NCBI GenBank assembly: GCA_017478085.1
Contig: JAFVEE010000024.1
Span: forward strand, 1-46,050
DNA from: Prevotella sp.
Lineage (GTDB): Bacteria > Bacteroidota > Bacteroidia > Bacteroidales > Bacteroidaceae
Length of the DNA stretch: 46,050 nt
Direction: 5' to 3'
Each line of letters begins with the position of its first letter. Positions within the stretch are counted from its first letter, which is position 1. Below are positions 42,348 to 46,050 of this stretch, piece after piece. Under the pieces are notes generated by a model. It worked only from the letters and a program-made list of their open reading frames with translations, searched no databases and was not told the DNA's origin. Position numbers and translations under genes: made by a program.

Positions 42348-42621
42348 ATTTCATTATTTGTTGTTTAAATAGTGGATTCATACGTTCCCGCATACGAACT
42401 ACATCGACATCGCAGCCTAAAAGTTCTTGCAGATAGATTTTGACACCGGCTTGATTAAATAGGTCGGGAATCATTTCTACGCACACGTCGACATCGCTTC
42501 CCTCTTTCTGTTCGTTTTTGGCAAGGGAGCCGAAAAGCATCATAGAGCTGACGCCATAATGCTCGTCGAGATACTGGCGGGTGGTTCTCAACTTCTCAAT
42601 GGTCTCTTCTCTGTTCAGCAT
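42328..42621 (-). CDS. mntA: MntA-type nucleotidyltransferase antitoxin
   Basis: This 97-residue minimal nucleotidyltransferase has the GSX10DXD motif in FGSLAKNEQKEGSDVDVCVE, with ELLGCDVDVV later supplying a possible third Asp. It is the antitoxin partner of HepT, which it would AMPylate. The ATG at 42621 is chosen because the longer upstream frame crosses the TAACTTTG promoter box. The gene is AT-rich and overlaps hepT by 20 bp. Confidence 0.92.
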   Translation of the reverse strand: MLNREETIEKLRTTRQYLDEHYGVSSMMLFGSLAKNEQKEGSDVDVCVEMIPDLFNQAGVKIYLQELLGCDVDVVRMRERMNPLFKQQIMKYGIRVY

Positions 42622-42650
42622 AATTGTATTCTTTTTGGGGTTCTTGGTTG

Positions 42651-42658
42651 CAAAGTTA
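42651..42658 (-). promoter_or_regulatory. -7 box (TAACTTTG) of the mntA-hepT operon
   Basis: The minus strand reads GTGTAACTTTGCAACC, 29 bp before the mntA ATG. No closer promoter was seen for the GH27 fusion and methyltransferase, so this promoter may also drive them. Confidence 0.65.
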
Positions 42659-42723
42659 CACATTTTTTTGATACAATTGATGAAAAAGCAGTCATTTTCG
42701 TTCGTTGAAAAGAAAAAATGTAC

Positions 42724-42731
42724 TATCTTTG
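42724..42731 (+). promoter_or_regulatory. -7 box (TATCTTTG) of the dicarboxylate transporter gene
   Basis: ACTATCTTTGCAAG lies 47 bp before the ATG at 42779 and is divergent from the mntA promoter. Confidence 0.7.
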
Positions 42732-42778
42732 CAAGCAGCAAACAACAACTATACCTAAAAACTTAAAACAAACGCCTT

Positions 42779-44263
42779 ATGACTATCATGATGTTCGTTC
42801 AGCTGCTCATTGTGCTGCTGGCTTTGTGGGTAGGCTCGCGCTACGGCAGCCTGGCCCTGGGCGCCATCTCCGGTATTGGACTGGCTATTCTCGTGTTCGG
42901 ATTCGGCCTGAAGCCAGGTTCGCCTCCTACCGATGTGATCTACATTATCATCGCTGCCGTGACCTGTGCGGGCGTGCTGCAGGCCTCGGGCGGTATGGAC
43001 TGGATGATTCAGATAGCCGAGAAGATGCTGCGCAAGCACCCCGACCGCATCACCTTCCTGGCCCCGCTCACCACGTTCTTCCTCACGGTGCTCGTGGGCA
43101 CCGGCCACGTGGTCTATACGCTCATGCCCATCATCTGCGACATCGCGCTGAAGAAGGGCATCCGCCCGGAGCGCCCCTGTGGCGTGGCCTCGATCGCCTC
43201 GCAGGTGGGCATCACCTGTTCGCCCATCGCTGCCGCCGTGGTGGCCTTCTCGGCTATCTCGGCCTCGAATGGCTTCCACGTGAACAACCTGCAGATTATC
43301 ATGATCACCATACCGGCCTGCATCTGCGGACTAATGGCCGCTGCCACCGCCAGCTATCATCGCGGCAAGGACCTGGACAAGGACCCCGTGTTCCAGGCCC
43401 GCCTGAAGGACCCCGTGCAGTACCAGTACATCTATGGTAGCAACGCCACGACGCTCGACAAGGAGATCGCTCCCGAGTCGAAGCGTGCCGTCTACATCTT
43501 CCTCGCTGCCCTGGGCATCATTGTGCTCTTCTCTATCGTGCAGATGTTCGGCGGCAACCTGCTGCCCTCCTACGATGCCATTCAGGCCGTGAAGGGCGGT
43601 CCTGCCGAGATTACCATTGCCGCCGGTGGCAACGTGACGCAGACGGCCAAGCAGCTGGCCACGGCCGGCGTGGTGGTAGAGGGCGTGACCGAGGTGGTGA
43701 AGAAGCCGCTGGCCATGAACCTGGTCATCCAGATCGTGATGATCAGTGCCGCCGCGCTGATGATCATCTTCTGCAAGGCCAAGCCCAAGAACGCCGTGGC
43801 CGGAGCCGTGTGGCAGAGCGGTATGGTGGCCGTGGTGGCCATCTACGGCATTGCCTGGCTGGCCGATACCTACTTTGGCTCGTATATGAAGGAGATGCAG
43901 CTCATGCTCACTGACCTCGTGTCGGCCTATCCGTGGACCATCGCCATTGCCTTCTTCCTCGTGTCGGTGCTCATCAACTCGCAGGGCGCCGTGGTGGTGG
44001 CCATGCTGCCACTGGCCTACACCCTGGGCATCGAGGGCTGGGTGCTGCTCGGCGTGCTGCCCAGCGTCTATGGCTACTTCTTCATTCCGAACTATCCCAG
44101 CGATATTGCCACGGTGAACTTCGACCGAAGCGGCACCACCGTCATTGGCAAGTACCTGCTGAACCACTCATTCATGATGCCGGGACTCATCTGCGTCATC
44201 ACCAGCACGCTCGTGGCCTATCTGCTCACTTACGTGCTGCACAACTTCGCAGGCATGTTCTAA
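42779..44263 (+). CDS. dcuB: DcuB-type anaerobic C4-dicarboxylate transporter
   Basis: This 494-residue inner-membrane protein aligns with E. coli DcuB by eye: VGSRYGSLALGAISGIGL, TCAGVLQASGGMDWMIQIAE, LVGTGHVVYTLMPIICD, IRPERPCGVASIASQVGI, YHRGKDLDKDPVFQ, VVAIYGIAWLADTYFG, YPSDIATVNFDRSGTT and NHSFMMPGLI. DcuB exchanges fumarate or malate for succinate during anaerobic fumarate respiration, which fits a succinate-producing Prevotella. About 12 hydrophobic segments are visible. A central segment (about 270-310, rich in Ala, Val and Thr) is longer than in E. coli. It stands alone between its own promoter and the 22-bp array. Confidence 0.94.
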   Translation: MTIMMFVQLLIVLLALWVGSRYGSLALGAISGIGLAILVFGFGLKPGSPPTDVIYIIIAAVTCAGVLQASGGMDWMIQIAEKMLRKHPDRITFLAPLTTFFLTVLVGTGHVVYTLMPIICDIALKKGIRPERPCGVASIASQVGITCSPIAAAVVAFSAISASNGFHVNNLQIIMITIPACICGLMAAATASYHRGKDLDKDPVFQARLKDPVQYQYIYGSNATTLDKEIAPESKRAVYIFLAALGIIVLFSIVQMFGGNLLPSYDAIQAVKGGPAEITIAAGGNVTQTAKQLATAGVVVEGVTEVVKKPLAMNLVIQIVMISAAALMIIFCKAKPKNAVAGAVWQSGMVAVVAIYGIAWLADTYFGSYMKEMQLMLTDLVSAYPWTIAIAFFLVSVLINSQGAVVVAMLPLAYTLGIEGWVLLGVLPSVYGYFFIPNYPSDIATVNFDRSGTTVIGKYLLNHSFMMPGLICVITSTLVAYLLTYVLHNFAGMF

Positions 44264-44284
44264 CCCCCTGTCTTAGCTGGTTTT

Positions 44285-44383
44285 CAACGAAGGCTCCGTT
44301 AGTTCTCAACGGGGCCTTCATTGCATCGTAACGGGGCCTCCGTTGTTTTGCAACGAAGCCTCCGTTGAACCCTAACGGAGCCT
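44285..44383 (+). repeat. 22-bp palindromic repeat array after dcuB
   Basis: Four full units of exactly 22 bp start at 44285, 44307, 44329 and 44351, with a half unit at 44373-44383. The core is CAACGRRGCCTCCGTTG; AACGG and CCGTT in a unit pair around a 5-base loop, giving a chain of small hairpins. Short A runs follow. It lies between two genes on the same strand and probably terminates dcuB transcription; the multiplicity is beyond what termination needs. Confidence 0.85.
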
Positions 44384-44444
44384 AAAAAACAACAGGGGGC
44401 AAGAAAAATGCCTCTGACACGTGCGTTCTCTCGGATATTTTGCG

Positions 44445-44452
44445 TACCTTTG
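44445..44452 (+). promoter_or_regulatory. -7 box (TACCTTTG) of sufS
   Basis: GCGTACCTTTGCGC lies 24 bp before the ATG at 44477. Confidence 0.7.
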
Positions 44453-44476
44453 CGCCCGAAATTGTAATAGTTGATT

Positions 44477-45748
44477 ATGTACGACGTAAAGAAGATACGC
44501 GAGGACTTCCCCATCCTGTCGAGGGAAGTGTATGGCCGGCCGCTGGTCTACCTCGACAATGCTGCCACCACGCAGAAGCCGCTCTGCGTGCTCGATGCCA
44601 TGCGGCAGGAGTACCTGAACGTGAATGCCAACGTGCACCGGGGCGTGCACTACCTCAGTCAGCAGGCCACCGACCTGCACGAGGCCGCCCGCGAGAAGGT
44701 GCGGCAGTTCATCAACGCCCGCAGCACGGCCGAGGTGGTCTTCACCCGTGGCACCACCGAGGCCATCAACCTGGTGGCCCAGACCTTCTGCGAAGCCTTT
44801 ATGAAAGCGGGCGACGAGGTGCTCGTCACCGATATGGAGCACCACTCCAACATCGTGCCCTGGCAGCTGCAGGCCCAGAAGCGCGGCATCGTGGTGCGCC
44901 ACCTGCCCATCAACGACCGTGGCGATCTGGCCGCCACTGTGGGTGGCGACCTCCCCACCCAGGCCGTCCCTGTGGGCCGCGATTCCATCGCGGCTAATCT
45001 CTCGGCTTTCCTCACCGACCGCACCCGCCTGGTGAGTCTGGCCCACGTGAGCAACGTGCTGGGCACGGTGAACCCCGTGGCCGACATCGTGAAGGCCTGC
45101 CACGAGCGGGGCATCCCCGTGCTGGTCGATGCCGCCCAGAGCGCCCCGCACATGAAGCTCGACGTGCAGCAGTTGGACTGCGACTTCCTGGCCTTCAGCG
45201 GTCACAAGATGTACGGCCCTACGGGCATCGGCGTGCTCTATGGCAAGGAGGAGTGGTTAGAGAAGCTGCCGCCCTATCAGGGAGGCGGCGAGATGATAGA
45301 CCAGGTGTCGTGGGAGCGCACCACCTTCGAGCGCCCGCCGCTGAAGTTCGAGGCCGGCACGCCCGACTATGTGGCCACCCACGGGCTGGCCACGGCCATC
45401 GACTACCTGCAGGCGGTGGGTCTCGATTCCATCGAGGCTCATGAGCAAGAGCTCACCCGCTACTGCACCGAACAGCTGAAGACCATCGATGGAATGAGAA
45501 TTTTTGGCGAGGCCGGGCATAAGGATGCCGTGGTGTCGTTCCTCGTGGGCGATATTCACCATTTGGATATGGGCACCCTGCTCGACCGCCTGGGCATTGC
45601 CGTGCGCACCGGCCACCACTGCGCCCATCCGCTCATGCAGCGGCTGGGCGTCACCGGCACCGTGCGCGCCTCGTTTGCCCTCTACAATACAAAAGAAGAG
45701 GTCGATGCCCTGGTGGCAGGCATCCGCCGCGTTAGCCAGATGTTCTGA
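44477..45748 (+). CDS. sufS: SufS cysteine desulfurase with palindrome insertion
   Basis: This 423-residue PLP enzyme of the SUF iron-sulfur pathway takes sulfur from cysteine. Motifs: YLDNAATTQKP, NVHRGVHYLS, MEHHSNIVPWQ, HVSNVLGTVNP, the PLP lysine in SGHKMYGPTGIG (about 244), and the active cysteine in RTGHHCAHPLM (about 382). The ATG at 44477 is chosen over a TTG two codons earlier. Compared with E. coli SufS, it has about 20 extra residues after PINDRGDL (about 156-178), encoded by two adjacent perfect inverted repeats. The insertion is in frame in a surface-loop region, so activity is probably kept. No other suf genes are visible in the window. Confidence 0.94.
   Translation: MYDVKKIREDFPILSREVYGRPLVYLDNAATTQKPLCVLDAMRQEYLNVNANVHRGVHYLSQQATDLHEAAREKVRQFINARSTAEVVFTRGTTEAINLVAQTFCEAFMKAGDEVLVTDMEHHSNIVPWQLQAQKRGIVVRHLPINDRGDLAATVGGDLPTQAVPVGRDSIAANLSAFLTDRTRLVSLAHVSNVLGTVNPVADIVKACHERGIPVLVDAAQSAPHMKLDVQQLDCDFLAFSGHKMYGPTGIGVLYGKEEWLEKLPPYQGGGEMIDQVSWERTTFERPPLKFEAGTPDYVATHGLATAIDYLQAVGLDSIEAHEQELTRYCTEQLKTIDGMRIFGEAGHKDAVVSFLVGDIHHLDMGTLLDRLGIAVRTGHHCAHPLMQRLGVTGTVRASFALYNTKEEVDALVAGIRRVSQMF
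44940..44994 (+). repeat. Twin palindrome insertion within sufS
   Basis: TGGGTGG and CCACCCA (44940-44961) form a perfect 7-bp stem with an 8-base loop. GCCGCGAT and ATCGCGGC (44976-44994) form a perfect 8-bp stem with a 3-base loop. Together they cover the stretch absent from E. coli SufS as I remember it. This resembles an in-frame palindromic repeat insertion. Confidence 0.6.
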
Positions 45749-45822
45749 TCTTTTCGTAGTTAAAAATGATTAACGAGAAAGAAAAACTTCTAACTCCTAC
45801 CCCCTAAGTGCTAACTCTTTTG

Positions 45823-45830
45823 TACCTTTG
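45823..45830 (+). promoter_or_regulatory. -7 box (TACCTTTG) of the tRNA gene
   Basis: TGTACCTTTGCAG lies 15 bp before the tRNA 5' end, a usual position for a tRNA promoter in this phylum. Confidence 0.65.
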
Positions 45831-45845
45831 CAGCCAAATTTGTGG

Positions 45846-45920
45846 GCTCTAATAGTTCAATGGATAGAACAACTCTCTCCTAAAGAGTAGATCCCAGTTC
45901 GATTCTGGGTTGGGGTACCA
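45846..45920 (+). tRNA. tRNA-Arg(CCU)
   Basis: A complete cloverleaf can be folded by hand. The acceptor GCTCTAA pairs with TTGGGGT, with three G-U pairs. The D arm is GTTC/GAAC. The anticodon arm ACTCT/AGAGT has loop CTCCTAA, giving anticodon CCT. The T arm is CCCAG/CTGGG with loop TTCGATT. Discriminator A and encoded CCA follow. It reads AGG codons. Rare-codon arginine tRNAs are frequent integration sites, but only 130 bp lies downstream here. Confidence 0.92.
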
Positions 45921-45970
45921 AGAGGCGGAAAACAAAAACAAACATCTGCAAAAGCAGAAGACATTTAATT

Positions 45971-46005
45971 GAAAATCAGTCGGTTATCCATATCGGCTGA
46001 TTTTC
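45971..46005 (+). terminator. Hairpin after the tRNA gene
   Basis: GAAAATCAGTCG and CGGCTGATTTTC pair over 12 positions with one G-U pair and an 11-base loop, followed by T-rich sequence. It probably terminates the tRNA transcript. The rest of 45921-46050 is AT-rich with a small TCTGC/GCAGA hairpin at about 45944-45957, and I see no gene in it. Confidence 0.65.
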
Positions 46006-46050
46006 TTTTATTTGCATAAAACACCCTTATTTTCCTAAATTCTGCTAAAA

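Noticed and set aside
44285-44383. CRISPR-like array
   Set aside because: Units are contiguous at 22 bp with no unique spacers, only four and a half copies and no cas genes nearby.
45921-46050. Integrated element attachment site at the tRNA-Arg 3' end
   Set aside because: No direct repeat of the tRNA 3' end and no integrase is visible in the short downstream sequence. It cannot be judged from this window.

Overview
The window looks like a chromosomal segment of a GC-rich Bacteroidales bacterium, most probably Prevotellaceae. The evidence is TAnnTTTG -7 promoter boxes in front of many genes, a SusC/SusD pair, RagB-type lipoproteins, at least five secreted proteins ending in type IX secretion (T9SS) sorting tails, a C10 cysteine protease and a FprA flavoprotein. 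Genus and species cannot be fixed from this sequence alone.

Layout. 1-1667 (-): 5' part of a secreted InlB-repeat/GLUG-like surface protein that runs off the window. 1740-2377 (+): a YoeB-type toxin-antitoxin pair with a hairpin leader. 2378-2690: a regulatory-looking gap with opposed promoters and imperfect iterons. 2691-9735 (+): an AraC-type HTH fragment followed by four exported proteins (GH43 arabinanase-like enzyme, unknown T9SS protein, DUF6055 zincin-like protein, DUF2264 protein), which looks like one polysaccharide-degradation operon. 9795-11603 (-): DEAD-box helicase, divergent from a C10 protease (11715-14168, +). 14178-15942 (-): ECF sigma factor and FecR-type anti-sigma. 16072-32813 (-): a 17 kb operon read SusC, SusD, Mx1-type metallopeptidase, DUF4302 lipoprotein, BACON lipoprotein, then two PKD/choice-of-anchor-J secreted proteins, one with three copies of a ~640-residue module. 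32970-38549: LOG protein, FprA flavoprotein, PfkB sugar kinase, OmpA-family protein and a THUMP-like methyltransferase. 38546-42621 (-): an AT-rich MntA/HepT toxin-antitoxin pair running into a fusion of a GH27 alpha-galactosidase with an endonuclease I domain, which overlaps the methyltransferase start. 42779-46050 (+): DcuB-type C4-dicarboxylate transporter, SufS and tRNA-Arg(CCU).

How the parts fit. The SusC carries an N-terminal STN domain, the kind that talks to a FecR anti-sigma factor, and a sigma/FecR pair lies just downstream on the same strand, so trans-envelope control of the 17 kb operon is plausible. That operon combines outer-membrane import, surface metalloprotease and adhesive modules, which suggests capture of a protein or glycoprotein. 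The GH43 cluster and GH27 fusion act on plant-type glycans.

Most unusual observations: (1) the GH27-NPCBM-endonuclease I fusion; (2) a 171-204 bp repeat with imperfect inverted ends, present three times in the SusCD operon, that supplies the start codon and lipoprotein signal peptide to three unrelated proteins; (3) a 9-bp minisatellite found both between genes and in frame inside the methyltransferase as Gly-Pro-Ile repeats; (4) tandem arrays of a 22-bp palindromic unit at gene ends; (5) a twin-palindrome insertion inside sufS. Whether any of these is new needs database searches that I could not run.
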